Shown here piece after piece: positions 12,240 through 24,300 of a stretch of DNA of 64,000 nt. Within the stretch, counting starts at the first letter, position 1; each line of letters begins with the position of its first letter. Below the pieces are notes generated by a model that worked only from the letters and a program-made list of their open reading frames with translations, did no database searches and had not been told where the DNA came from. A program made the translations under genes and the position numbers. The DNA is from Trema orientale (taxonomy: Eukaryota; Streptophyta; Magnoliopsida; Rosales; Cannabaceae): the NCBI GenBank assembly GCA_002914845.1, contig JXTC01000094.1, positions 409,419 through 473,418 of the forward strand. The letters run 5' to 3'.

Positions 12240-13110
12240 GAGGAGCATCAACTTTATGTGGGAACGGAGGAAATAATATATTTCTCACTTCTCCAAGAGA
12301 TTTATGCTACATGCATCTCGATGTATATCAAGTAAGTACACTAATATATTTTCTTTTTTTTTTTAAATATACATATTGCATTTTTTCTTAATTTATAGTA
12401 ACATAATATATTTTTGGTTTCTAATTAGGTACTTGTACCTTAAACTCTTGAGTTTGGAATGATTGCACTTATTTCAATTTGTTGATCCTACTATCATATC
12501 TAAATTTTCCGGTGCAAAGAATGATAGTCATCCCTGTGATCTTGTACAAAGACTCCATATAGCGAGTAAAGAAATGCTATTAGTAGCTCCTTATAATCTT
12601 GGGTAAATATTATCTTTCTTTGACTAAAATATTATATGGTTGAGTTATTTATGTTTTTTTGTAGTTATAATTGGTTACTTTGCATTGAATAGGCAACATT
12701 GGATGTTGATGGTGATTAATGTGGCCCAAAAAAATATTTATTTCTTTGATTCACTTGGACAACGACCAAGACATGATGCCCAAAATCTCATAAATTGGTT
12801 CGTGTAGTTTATAATTTAATATACTTAACATATGTTTATCTAATTAATCCATTAGTAATATGACATGTGTTTTCTTTTAGTGCATTCCAAATATATAATG
12901 CGGACAAGTAAAAGAGGGGACAACGACCAAGGTGGTATGCAATTAAGGTATGAGCTATAACGATTATAATATGTACTTATTAATCTTTTGATGTTTATAT
13001 ATTTTAACTATATTATAATCATAGTGTCTATCTCAATCAATTACGTGGAGTGTGGTTTTTATGTCTTGTGAATGATGAGAGACTTGATGAAGGATAATAG
13101 TCCGGTAGAT
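12240..13110 (+). pseudogene. Ulp1-like cysteine protease (C48) of the CACTA element
   Basis: Exon-like blocks are separated by AT-rich introns. The His block reads QHWMLMVINV (His codon 12697-12699), the Asp block NIYFFDSLGQ near 12730-12765, and the Cys block VECGFYVL with Cys codon 13051-13053. These match the His-Asp-Cys triad layout of Ulp1/SENP peptidases, which normally remove SUMO. Such genes are common third ORFs of plant CACTA elements, where their role is not settled. A TGA follows FYVL, and other frame breaks (for example after NADK near 12907) make it a pseudogene. Confidence 0.75.
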
Positions 13111-13749
13111 TACATTGGATCAAATATAAGTATCTTGATACTTTACTTTGTTTGTATAAAAGTATTTAAGTTCATACATGTATTTGTCATTTTTAGTTAC
13201 TAAATTTGATTTGTGTTTATAAACTTATAGTGTTGCGGCCAAGAAATTTATTCAATAGACAACATCAATGAAATGCGTGAAGAATGAGCCGTAACCATAA
13301 CCGATCATCTATGATTGGTCTCGATTGGTTAGACTATGTTCTTGGACTTAGTTTTTGGTATAATTCATCAGAATTATATTGCAAGTATTAGTAATATGCT
13401 CAAGTATTAGTTTATATTTCTAATTCATTATTTGGTATGATTCATCGGAATTATATTGCAAGTGTTAGTGATATGCTCAAGTATTAGGTTATATTTCTAA
13501 TTTATTGACTTTATGTATGTTAGATAGATTAGTCTAATCTTGAATTTAGTTAATTAACTTGTAAATGATAGTGGTATACACATATTGTGTTGTATTTGTT
13601 TATGTAGTAACTTTAGTTGTATATATTTATTTCTGAATTTATCTGGGTCTGGATACTGTAGAAGTCGAATGAGACTGTTTATGCAAGTTTTCATTATGTG
13701 GATTTTATAAATACCCAAAGGAAGGGAAAAAATTTCCCCTGGGGGTGGC

Positions 13750-14017
13750 CTTTAACGGCGGTTCCACGGTAACCGCTGTTAAAAGTCCACTGTTAACCAC
13801 CGAGTCATCAATTACGGCGGTTTTCTAAGAACTGCCATAATTGATTATCCATTTAACCGGTATTGAATGGAATTAACTACGACGGTTCCTGTAGAATCGC
13901 CATAATTGATGACTCTTTCATAGTATTTGGTAATCACCGTTAATGGTGCTGTTTTTTGACAGTATTTGCATTAACAGTGGTTGATAACTGTCGTGATTTG
14001 CTATTTTTGTAGTAGTG
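13750..14017. repeat. CACTA right subterminal repeats and terminal inverted repeat
   Basis: GC-richer than its surroundings, with repeated direct and inverted copies of short motifs such as ACGGCGGTT, AACCGCTGTTAA and CCATAATTGATG, then the terminal TTTTTGTAGTAGTG at 14004-14017. Subterminal arrays of this kind are the binding region for TNPA-type proteins. The 3 bases after the end are CAA; the matching duplication on the left is outside the window. Confidence 0.85.
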
Positions 14018-15246
14018 CAAACTGGGAAAACCATATTGCACTATATTGTAAATGTAGTTATAGTTTGGTTTAATTTCTCCTAATTATGTCACTTTGAACT
14101 GCGTGATTCTTTATAAATAGGCAAAATCGCTTATGCAGTTTAATGCACTAAATGACAGAATAAAATCAGCTAAATTGTACCACGAATATCCCTAATTCTA
14201 ATTCTGATAAAGATTACTTTCATCTTACACCTCTTGTAAAGATGTGTTTGCATATACACATATAAATGTGTGTTTATATATATATATGAAAGTCGTATGT
14301 ATATTTTGTTGTGATTGTATTTTGCCTATATATATATATATTCTAAGAAGGACTATGAATTGTTTTGTCCTATATATTAAGTTGTTATTACGGATGAACC
14401 ATTATTATCTTACATATAAAATATTAATAGCTACAATAATTAAATCAACCTTTGTCTCTAGTGCCTTTCCTAGAGATACAAGGTGATTTTAAAGAGCGAA
14501 CACGTCTCTTCTATAGAATTTGGTATATATATCCCTTATTGAATTATGTATTTTGTCTATGATAGTAGATAATAAAAAGGTTTCATCAATTGAGTGTTTA
14601 GTGTTTTTTGTTTTTTTTGTTTGATTTTTGTATCAAAATGATTATTGCAATATAATTATTTGATTAAATGAAATTTTTTTAATTTTTTTTATATTCATCT
14701 CACATAATACAATCTAACATTATTCATTACAATGTATCAAAAGAAATTTTGGAGTTAATTAATGTAAATATATTAATGAAAACTATTAATCAATAGAAGT
14801 ACCATGCCCATATATAAATTTAATGACAAATTATATACTTTTTGATATATAATGCTAAGCACTGCAAATGCCTCTGTCCTATGTTTATAATTGGTTCATG
14901 AGAGAGAGCTAAATGTAACTTTATTACGACATTGTTGATACAATAAGTATGTGCTTTTTTAAATAGATTATACGGACACCTGAAATTTATAGCAATAAAT
15001 ACAAATAAAGATGTAAGACTCATATCTGCCCCATTTCTAAGTGTGAGTAATAAGTACTACAAGCGTTCTTTAGTATTTTTCTTTTAGTTAAAAAATATAT
15101 ATATATACATAATAAAATTTTTGGAAAATACAAAAGAGATCAAATTGATTAGATTTCCTGGGAAAGATATAAACTTTTTTAAAAAGAAGTCACTAAAAAA
15201 AAAAAAAGAAAGGTCAATTAAAAACAAGGATTTATGGCACTAAAGG
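14018..15246. other. AT-rich intergenic DNA, nothing recognised
   Basis: It contains short TA microsatellites (14276-14287, 14328-14341 and 15095-15105) and homopolymer runs. No coding, RNA or element border that I can support. Confidence 0.6.
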
Positions 15247-17473
15247 TGTGATAACCCATACTAACAAAAAAAAAAGAATTATTTTATTTTCTATATAATA
15301 TAAGGATAATAGAAAAGGCTAAAAAGCCATTAGTTAATGGTATTTAATGGGGTTATTTTAGTAATTGAACAATAGACCCTTTAAGAAACCCTAAGACTAA
15401 TAATCTGCTCAGTTTATACGTACGCTCTGTAGAGAGAAAAAAAAAGAGAGGGAGAAGGCTATGCGCATTTAAGAAGAGAAGAAGATGAAGAGACCATTGT
15501 CATGGATTATTGAGATTCACTCCTAAGGTAATAAACTCTTAACCAATTAAGTTCTATGTTTTAATTTGATTTTAGGATTAAGATTGAATATCTAGGCCTA
15601 GGATTTTGAATTGCTCATAAACTATTTACGAAATATGAGGAAGAATCTGATCGAAGATGGAGCCTATAGATATTAGGATTCAAACAAGACAAATTTTGAG
15701 TGATTTGATTGGGTAAATAGAAAGCTATGGATTTTTGAATATTTCACATAGGTAGAAAATACAACAGTGATTACAACTGTATTTTTAGAGTTTTAAGTAG
15801 TCCAATTGGGTCATATTTGATATGATTAGAAAGTTTATCGAATTAACTTTCTAACGGTATATAATTTGTCAAAAACGAACTTATAACCAGAGAGTTATAC
15901 ATAATTAAATTGAGTACTATGAATTTGGAAAAATCTGAGATTTTGGGTACTTTTAGCAAAATGTAGTTGCGGCTTGTCTAGCTGCGCTGGGCTTACCTAT
16001 GGATCCTAAAACCATATTTTTAGTATTTTTATGACCCCATGACTTGTAGAACAGCTCTCCTAAGTTTGGTGATTTTTAGAGGTAAGTTAAGATTATTGTA
16101 AAGTATGGAAATTGACATTATCGGAAGAAACTATAGATCTCAATCCCATAAGATATCATGAGCAGCAAATAGTCGTCGTTTTTTAGTATAATTAGATTAT
16201 GATTTCACTAATTTGATATTTTTATGTGGTTTATGTGATAATAAGTACTTGAACAATTATATTGATCATTTTGGTTAAATAGGTAAAGCGAATGACGTAA
16301 GTAACCTTTGATCTTTTTTAGTAGTTTTCCTCGTTTAAAAACTAAATGTTTTATTATTTTATTATTTCTAATAGTATCATGTTTACAAGGTATTTTCTTT
16401 AAAATATGATTTCAAGTAAAAATATAATTTAGTAATAAGACTATTTATTCAAAGAAATCTGTTTTATTGAAATAACATAAATTTTGTGAAAACTAGTATG
16501 ATTCTATATTTTATACTAAATTATGGATCAAGTATATGAATTATAGTTGAACGTGGTTACAAGAAAATTGTTTTGGAATAACTATAATATTATAATAAGA
16601 TGAAAGTGAAATTATTTATGATTCGTTATTGTAAATAAGTGTTTTGAAACTCTCTTCACTGACTATGCACGTGGACCTAATCTACAGGAGTTACATGTGG
16701 ACAGTACTGACCTAGCCGCAAGATTAAATGTAGTAGATTCGTACCCGGCTACGTGGGTTATCTATAGTAGATTCAGACCCGGCTACAGGAGTTATTTGTG
16801 GCAGATTCGGACCCGTCTACAGGGGTTATTTGTGACAGATTCGGACCTAATCAATGGGGTTAAGTGTAACCATAGTCACCAAAAATTAGAGAGAAGTATA
16901 ATTGAAATTATTATTGACTAAAAAATGATTCAAAAGGACAGATTTGGAGACTTATTACTTCTTTTTGTCAAATTGTTTACTAAACGACTTTATTTGAATA
17001 TTTTTAAAAGCATTGATTTCTGAAACCAAATTTGTTCTGAAAAATATTTATTAATGATTTTGGTTTATATATGCATGATCTAGCTAGTTAAGATTACTGG
17101 TTACTTGCTGGGCTTCTAGCTCACTCTCTTATTTTTCCTCCTAAGTTTTAAAGATCGTCAGTTAAGAGGTATGATTAAGAAAGAACTTATTTAGTAGTAA
17201 CTGAGGTACATAGTTCAAAGAGAGGAATTTCTTCGTCTTGATTGAAAAAATGTAAAGACTCGGAAGGTTGATCATCTTAAATTTATTAGATTATAGTTTC
17301 TATTATATAGTATTTATTTTAAATATAGAGTTGTTGGATTTAATATTATACATTGGTATTTATTGGAGACTAAATATTCTTAATTATATTAGTTTATAGA
17401 AAGATGCTTTGTATACCTATGGGGCTTTGCCTTATAGGTATGCGGCACACGTCCTCAGGTGTGGGGCGTGACA
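15247..17473 (+). mobile_element. Solo LTR with AAAGG target duplication
   Basis: It starts TGTGATAACCC and ends GGGGCGTGACA (TG...CA), with the 5-base duplication AAAGG at 15242-15246 and 17474-17478. The 2227 bases have no gag-pol coding. Internal landmarks are an A-rich and purine-rich stretch near 15435-15490 and a 34-base tandem repeat. The ends and size recall plant Gypsy-type LTRs, but lineage cannot be assigned without an internal region. Confidence 0.75.
16733..16870. repeat. 34-base tandem repeat, about 4 copies
   Basis: The unit resembles GCAGATTCGGACCCGGCTAC followed by an AGGGGTTATTTGTG tail. Copies start near 16734, 16768, 16802 and 16836, with the last one degenerate. It is part of the solo LTR. 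Confidence 0.85.
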
Positions 17474-17910
17474 AAAGGTCTATGGATTTCTTAAGGAGTG
17501 ACTTTTTGGTCGCTGAACTAGATAACTTTTCAAAAAAATTTCCATGAATAATGTCAGTTTTAGTCAAATTGAGGATTTTTAAAAAGAAATAAGAGACATT
17601 CTCAGACCTTAAAAACTTACATGCAAATTTGAAAGAAAATGGCTTTACAATCCTTTTCTTTTATCCAATAATTAATGGTGTTACTAGTTTCGGACAAAAA
17701 ATTGTAATTGTTACCGATTAGTTAATTCATAAGTGTGAGATGCTAAACACTTCAAGTGCTCTTTAGTATTTTCCTTTTATTTATAATATATATACAAAAA
17801 ATTTTGACCTTGCTGTTGAGTAAAAGCTCCTATGTAATTGATAGATGTTCTGAAGTTTTTCAATTTCATGTATCATTGATGGTTAAATTTATGGCAAAAA
17901 TCATTACTAC

Positions 17911-18053
17911 TTAAGATTTTGATGGAAATTTCGTTTTGATATTGTGTGTTTTTTTAATGCAAAATTTGGAGGAGAACTATATAACTTGATATTTTGATGG
18001 AAATTTCGTTTTAATATTGTGTGCAGAAATTTGGAAGGAGAACTATAACTTGA
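17911..18053. repeat. 74-base direct duplication
   Basis: Two copies contain GATGGAAATTTCGTTTT, then ATATTGTGTG, then GGAGAACTATA. The second lacks a short T-rich stretch. A local tandem duplication; no function visible. Confidence 0.8.
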
Positions 18054-18559
18054 GGATCAATAAGGACATAAGATTAATGCTGGAAGTACATGACGGATTC
18101 GGTGGAAGGAAAAGTAGAATTTAGAAGGCACATTGGAGAAAACAAAATAAATTTTTTTCCAATTTTTTCAATTGTATCCAATAATTTGGGAAATCATACT
18201 ATCAAACAATTTATTATTCATATAATTTTTTTAGTAACTTTTCGTTCACGTTCCATTCTTTAGGGGATTTTTTTAGGAGTTCTTTTTTTTTTTTTTTTCA
18301 TATTCGGCAAAGAAAATTTAGTTTTGAATACTATTTTGTTCTTATATTTGTTGTAATTTATTATTATTAGTATATATCAATAATGCTATAAACCATCACG
18401 CAAGCCAAAAATACTACTAATGATGATAATAATGCTCTATATGAAATTTGTTTTAAAAAAATCAAGGATGATGATAATACTCTATGTGAAATTTGAAAAA
18501 AAAAAAAAAGGAAGATAAAATAAAAGATTTTACTGTCATAAGTATTTTGAATAGGTAAT

Positions 18560-18850
18560 ATGATTTGGTGGCATTTCAAAAGTGTCACTAGTATATGATC
18601 TAATAATAAAATGAATTTTTTAAAAATTTGACATTTAAATTTTTTTAAAAGATATTATTTGTATTAGTGACATTTGTATTTTAGTAGCATTTTTAAGATG
18701 CCACTGAAAGTGTTGTATAGTGTCACTTGCACTTTTAGTGCGTTAGTATTCCTGTCATTTGCAATAAATATCACTAGTGTAATAAATGTCACTATACATA
18801 TTATTTAGTGACACTTTAAAATGTAATATATTTACATTTTTCTTGTAGTG
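18560..18850. mobile_element. Right end of a CACTA-like nonautonomous element
   Basis: It ends TTTTTCTTGTAGTG (reverse complement CACTACAAGAAAAA), a terminal motif common in plant CACTA elements. It is preceded by many TAGTGACA and TGTCACTA words in both orientations over about 280 bases. I could not find the matching left end, so the full extent is unknown. Confidence 0.5.
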
Positions 18851-20356
18851 AATGAATTTTTTTGGATATCATTTTAGTTCAAGAATCAAATGGTCACTAA
18901 TTAAAGAATAAAGGGATCTTTAGTGCCACAAACTATAAAAATAAATAATTCGATGTGATACGAGAGTTCTTTCGTTGACTTAGTTTTGTCTGTTTTCTCT
19001 TCTTTTTTATGATAAAATTATGCTAATATTTTTTATTATTTCAATATTATCGTAATATCTCTATAAAGATAAACATTTTCCGCTCAAAAAAAAAAAAAAA
19101 AAAAACCTATTAACATCACCTCGTATGCGTACACTAAGCTGAAATTATATTCGAAACAAAAAATAACAAAATGCTAAATTTCATACATAATTTCATTTTC
19201 TACTCCGGGGTAATGCTGTACAATATGATTTATGTTTTAGCCTAGATCATGTGCCAGTTTGTGGTATATGCCACATGCTTAAAGCTTGACATGGTATTGT
19301 GAATAGCTTTTTGTCATGTAGATTCCACTACAAAGAGGAAGCTATTTTTGTCGGAAAATTGACCTTGATAGTTCTAATTTTGTGCAAATTGATTTTTTTA
19401 GTTCACTTCTTCAAAATGACATTTATAGTTTAAAATAATGACTTTTTTAGTTACTCTTGGAGAGAGAAAAATTTATGCTTTGTTACTGGTAGTCACAATT
19501 TTGTGACTGATGATCACAATTTTTTATTTTTTTATTTTTTTATTTTATTTTTTATAGAACAGTTTGTTTTACATCGTTACGAATACTGTGTGTTTTTGAA
19601 GACATGAGTACTGCCGTAATTTTGTGACTAATGGTTGACACCTTTACGATTATGTTTTAAATTATTGTATTACTCACAATTTTGTTACTAGTAGTTACAA
19701 TTTTGTGACTTGTGGTCAAAATTTGTTTTACGTCGTTACGAATAGTTGAAACAATTTATATTTTAGTATAACTAGGACTCACACATATGTGACGGACAAC
19801 AACAAATGATAAAAAATCTGTGAGTTTATTCATCTTGATTTGTTTAGTTACACACAATTAGTCATACAATTAAAGTTCCACCAAACATTATTCCATGCCA
19901 TTGTATTTATTAATAGTCATCACACAATTATTTACAGTCATTAAATTTGTGATGTTAAGAAATGTACAAGTTTTATATAAGTATTCACATGATCTATAAT
20001 TTAAAGTCACATAATTTGTGACTATCCAACACATACAAAATTAACTTTATCACAAATCAATCCAACACAAACAAAACACCCAAAAATCAGTCTCAAAATT
20101 CATTGTAGTTGCAAATTCAGTCCAAAAAAATTAAAATACCCAATAAGGTAATTAGCTTTGGAAGAAATAAAATCTAACTCTTTTTTTTCTATATTTTTTT
20201 TTTTGGCCGGGGGAAGGGGGGACTTTCCACCCACGATCTAGGCACATTCTAGAAGAGCCCTTCAACTGGATCCACTTCAGTCCCATCTAAACATTTAAAA
20301 AAAAAAGAAAAAAGCATGCCTGAAAAAGGAAAGAAAAGCCAACAACAAAAAATCAC

Positions 20357-20580
20357 GAAGTGGTCATCCACGGCAGTGTGAGCGATGGTCAGGGGCTCTT
20401 ACCAGAAGAAGCAGAGGAAGACCAAGGCGGCGAAGATGAGCACAAAGACGACTATGGAGAGCGGGTGGAAGATCAAGCTGAAGAAGAGGACGAGCAAGAC
20501 GATGTTGGCATAATTGGATCAGAAGTAGGTCAGGTTTTGGGCGAGTCAAGTCGTGTCATCCGAGACGCTGGAGGGAGCCA
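20357..20580 (-). pseudogene. Captured PRA1-family gene fragment
   Basis: Read on the minus strand from 20580 down, one frame gives the PRA1 (prenylated Rab acceptor, YIP3-like) hallmark: LAQNLTYF, then NYANIVLLVLFFSLIFHPLS, a second hydrophobic stretch VVFVLIFAALVFLCFF and EPLTI. PRA1 proteins are small membrane proteins of ER and Golgi traffic, with two hydrophobic hairpins; about 70 of the usual 180-220 residues are present. TGA interrupts it twice (TTRLAQ-type position and YFRSNY-type position, both arginine sites changed to stop) and TAA once before EPLTI. The plus-strand acidic ORF at 20360-20797 is only its antisense shadow. Confidence 0.75.
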
Positions 20581-20686
20581 AGCCTTCCAAGCAAAGGGCA
20601 TCGTGGATCTGCCGAGTTTTTGCCTTTTTTTTTTTCTAATTCCTATGGGTTTGATTTTGTGTCAAAACCCCATTGTTAAAATATCC

Positions 20687-21036
20687 CGTTTGTTTCGCCT
20701 ATTTGAATGTGTGTATTTGAATAGAAATTGTGGAATGTGTTATAATTGGAATGGAAGACATTTGAATGGAAAAAATAGTGGAATGGGTTATAATTAGAAT
20801 GAGAGTATTGGAATGGACCATTTAAAAATACCTCTTCCTCTCTATTCTCATCCAAGACACAAAAATCTATTCAAATAGTTGATGTGACTGATGAACCATT
20901 TGAATGGAAAAACTAAATTGTTAAAACAAACACTCATTCCAAAAGACCATTTGAATGGAAAATTTAGAATTGTTGAAACAAACACCCATTCAAATGGATT
21001 TTCCATTCCAATGGAATGGAATGGGCGAACCAAACG
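20687..21036. mobile_element. MITE nested in the Mutator-like element
   Basis: The ends are imperfect inverted repeats: left CGTTTGTTTCGCCTATT, right (reverse complement) CGTTTGGTTCGCCCATT. The inside is made of repeated ATTTGAATGGAAA words. It resembles hAT- or PIF-type MITEs, but I cannot define the target duplication with confidence. Confidence 0.55.
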
Positions 21037-21303
21037 ACCCCATAGTTTTTTGGAGGTTTTTTTTTTTTTTTTTTTTTTTTTTAATGATTTGGTGGTTTTT
21101 GTGATGGTAAGATGTTTTTCAAATTTTTGAAAAGATAATTGAAAAAAAGAAGTAAAATGCGTACTGACAAAGCATTTAGAGTCAATGGTATTTTAGACAT
21201 TTTATTAGTTAGAGAATACTAAAAATCTCATTTTGAGAAAGCGAACTAAAAAAGTTAAATTAGCCCAAATTAGAACTATTCACGTCAATTTCTCATTTTT
21301 GTT

Positions 21304-24300
21304 CAGTTACTTTGAAGCTTGGGTTAAATAACATTTTTGTTTACTTCAATTGATAAAGATATCCTAAGCATTATATTTTTTTTAGTTCATGTTATTTAGT
21401 AAGTGATAAATTAATGTTATAATCGACTGAACATTAAAAAGTGTATTAATTAAGAGTTAAAAACTTTATTTATTATTTGAAAATAATTGAAAGAATTGAT
21501 TTCATTAAACTTAAGTAAGGCCTACAATAGCAAATTTGATTATATAGAACCTCGTATAATGAGAATAAAAAAATTGAATTATATATTTAAAGACAAAAAT
21601 TTTCAAAAAACTCGAAGCAAATGCAATCCTTATCAGCAATCTTAGAGAAAAACTCCATAAATGATGTAGAACTCTTCAATGACTCGTTTTGATTCTTTAC
21701 TATTCGAATTGACACTTTTGATTGATTCACTGGAAGAGTTCTTACAAAATCTGGTCCTCAGTAGTAACAAACTCTCTAGATCTAAATCATAAATATTACA
21801 AATCTGAATGACAATCACACTAGTAAAAGAGAAAATACTAATAAAAACTAAAATCACCACATATCTAGATCTGGATAGACTAAGAATATCATAGATGTTT
21901 ATCTAAGTGAACAATTGAAAAATCTGTTTTTATGTGTATTACTAAATAAATAATTAATTGATTAAGTTAATAATTAATTAATCATATTGTAACACACATA
22001 TGAAAAATTATTACAACAATGAATGCTTATGTTGCAACAACAATAACAAGAAAATAAAGAATGAATATAAGATATTTTTAACGTGGTTTAGACATCTCTT
22101 ACTCTACGAGTCCACACCTAGAGAATAAATAAATTAGTAAAGTATAAAAGATTATAAACACTAATTGACTAATGCAGTAAAAGACTCCCATTTTTTTAAT
22201 TGTCACAATGTATTATAATCACTATATAAATATTGTTTAGCGAGCTCCTCTCGCCTTTGTTGATCCTTCACTTCGTGAACTCCTTTCACTGGTTCGGATC
22301 GGTTTCCTCTTGAAGATGTATTATTCTTTGATTTAAAGAATAAGTGCACTTAAACTAAGTACGTAGAAAATTCATAAGCTCTCAAGTCTCATAATGACAT
22401 TTGAACATACTCTATGCCTTACAATAAAAACTCTCTAAGTGTAATTTTCTCAAATGAAGCGCATGAGAATTCCTTAGAGTAACTGAGCTTTTATAGGTGA
22501 ATTTCAGCCCCTTTGGTCTTCCATTGCAGTGTGGAAAGGCTGAAATTAAATATGAAAAAAAATTAAAATCAAAATCAAAGTTTTTCTAAAAAATGTGTAA
22601 TCTACTAGCAACAACTTTTTAAACAGTTACCATAAAAATATCAAGATTCATGGTTACTTATTGAACATATTTGGACACAATTTGGCCAGCTAAAATCTTT
22701 CAATTATACCTATCAAAGATTGATAATTAATCTAGAAATCATATCTCCATTAATTACAATTATATACCAAGATATAAGAAAACTATCCAATCATTTCATA
22801 AATATCTGATCTTGTTGCAATAGATCAGAAGTCTGATCACAATAACTCAGTAAATCATGTCAATAAACTAATAAAAGATTTATTAATTGATGATAAAATA
22901 TCCAGCACATTGATTGGCGAAAATCCTCATAAATTCTCCTCAAAACCTATCCAAATTTATTAGTCTAATTAGGAGTAATCAGATATCAATCATAGACAAT
23001 ATACTGAGAAAAGAATAAAGATATATAAGGAAAATATAAAAGGAATTGATAGGAGGAATATCCTATTCATACAGAATAGAAAAATACGGTATTCTTTTTA
23101 TAGTCCACCCATATAATCATCAAAATCATCAAATATGGACATTAAACTCATTTGGACAATTTTCAAAAAGTTCCCATAATGAGAAAAATGCAAGTTGTGT
23201 TGTTGTGAAAACAACACTTGTTACAACAATTGCAGATTTGATGCAACAACAATTTCTTCACATTTAATCACTTGAGTTCTCAGTACTTTACCATTATAGA
23301 ATGCCAAACTCTTGGACCTAATAACAACTACCTTCACAAACAAAATGATAACGAAATGATTATTTAAAAATAAAAGTAAATATGAGAAAGAAAAATGAAA
23401 AGAACCACTTCCCCCTCTCCGATAGGTGGAAGGCACATGCCAAACCCTTTAAGGATAAAGAGAAAGAAGAGAGAGAAAAGAGAAGAGAGTTGAGATTGAT
23501 GAAGGGACTATTGACGAAAATAATTGACTAAAACATTAAAAAAAGTAAATTTAATATTTTCAAAATTCTAAATGTACTAATATTGTTATAATAAAATTAA
23601 GGTTAATTAAATATGAAAATTCAGCATATGGTATATTTGATGTCAAAATTGACGTATCTATCCTTAATTTAAGAGATGCCAAGTAATTATTCACATTAGT
23701 TAGAGAATGTTAATTCAAGTTAGATTTTTCAATTTTTAAACTTTGAATTTCGATGAATAAACCATGCAGCCTTGAAACGAATGCACAAGGTGGATCAAGT
23801 AAACACTATTTTTCTTAACATAAAAGGAAATTCATTCAATATAATCAACTACCTACATTACACTAGTCAATTTGACGCAAAACTCGAATTACAGTAGACC
23901 TATAACAGTAAAAGAAATAATCTAAGAAAACAATTAATCTACCAATGATTATGTAGGAAATACAAAGCTCAACAAGTGGTATAAGTATAACCAAAGCTCT
24001 ATGAGAGATTTCTTTTAATTACCTTTTTTGAATCACTATGTGCAACCAAAATTAACTAATTATGATTGTTACTAAAACAAATCTTTTGTAGAAATTGATT
24101 TTTCGATTTGATAAACTCTTCAAGATCTAGACTTTGTAAGTTTCAGATTTTTTAAAAGAATTATACAAAATAACAAAAAAAAAAATGATAAAAACCAACA
24201 AAAAAGAAAAATCTTATCCAAAAGGGAGATCATAGGAATAAATAAAAATTAGAGAGAGAAAAAACGGAAAGTTTCCAGAAAAATAGAGCGGATATGAGTA

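Larger units (their letters stand above)
6174..14017 (+). mobile_element. CACTA (En/Spm) DNA transposon, 5' part displaced
   Basis: Three coding remnants in the same orientation are typical of plant CACTA elements: a TNP2-type transposase, a Transposase_24 protein and an Ulp1-like protease. The right end is a perfect inverted terminal motif, TTTTTGTAGTAGTG (reverse complement CACTACTACAAAAA), ending at 14017 and preceded by subterminal repeats. The left terminus is not visible: the copia element interrupts the transposase at 6173, so the rest should lie upstream of the window. A solo LTR (8939-11313) is nested inside. Stops in every ORF suggest the element cannot move on its own. Confidence 0.88.
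19353..21294. mobile_element. Mutator-like element carrying a host gene fragment (Pack-MULE-like)
   Basis: The two ends are inverted repeats of about 80-90 bases: left GGAAAATTGACCTTGATAGTT, right end (reverse complement) GAGAAATTGACGTGAATAGTT, both continuing into a shared TTCTAATTT...TTTTTTAGTTC pattern. A 9-base duplication flanks it, ATTTTTGTC at 19344-19352 and ATTTTTGTT at 21295-21303, with one mismatch. Nine-base duplications and long TIRs mark Mutator-type elements. There is no transposase. The interior holds a PRA1 gene fragment on the minus strand and a smaller MITE, plus short palindromic TTGTGAC/GTCACAA words at 19480-20010. Confidence 0.75.

Noticed and set aside
20360..20797. 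145-residue acidic plus-strand ORF
   Set aside because: It is the antisense of the PRA1 fragment; its acidic repeats come from reversed hydrophobic and leucine-rich codons.
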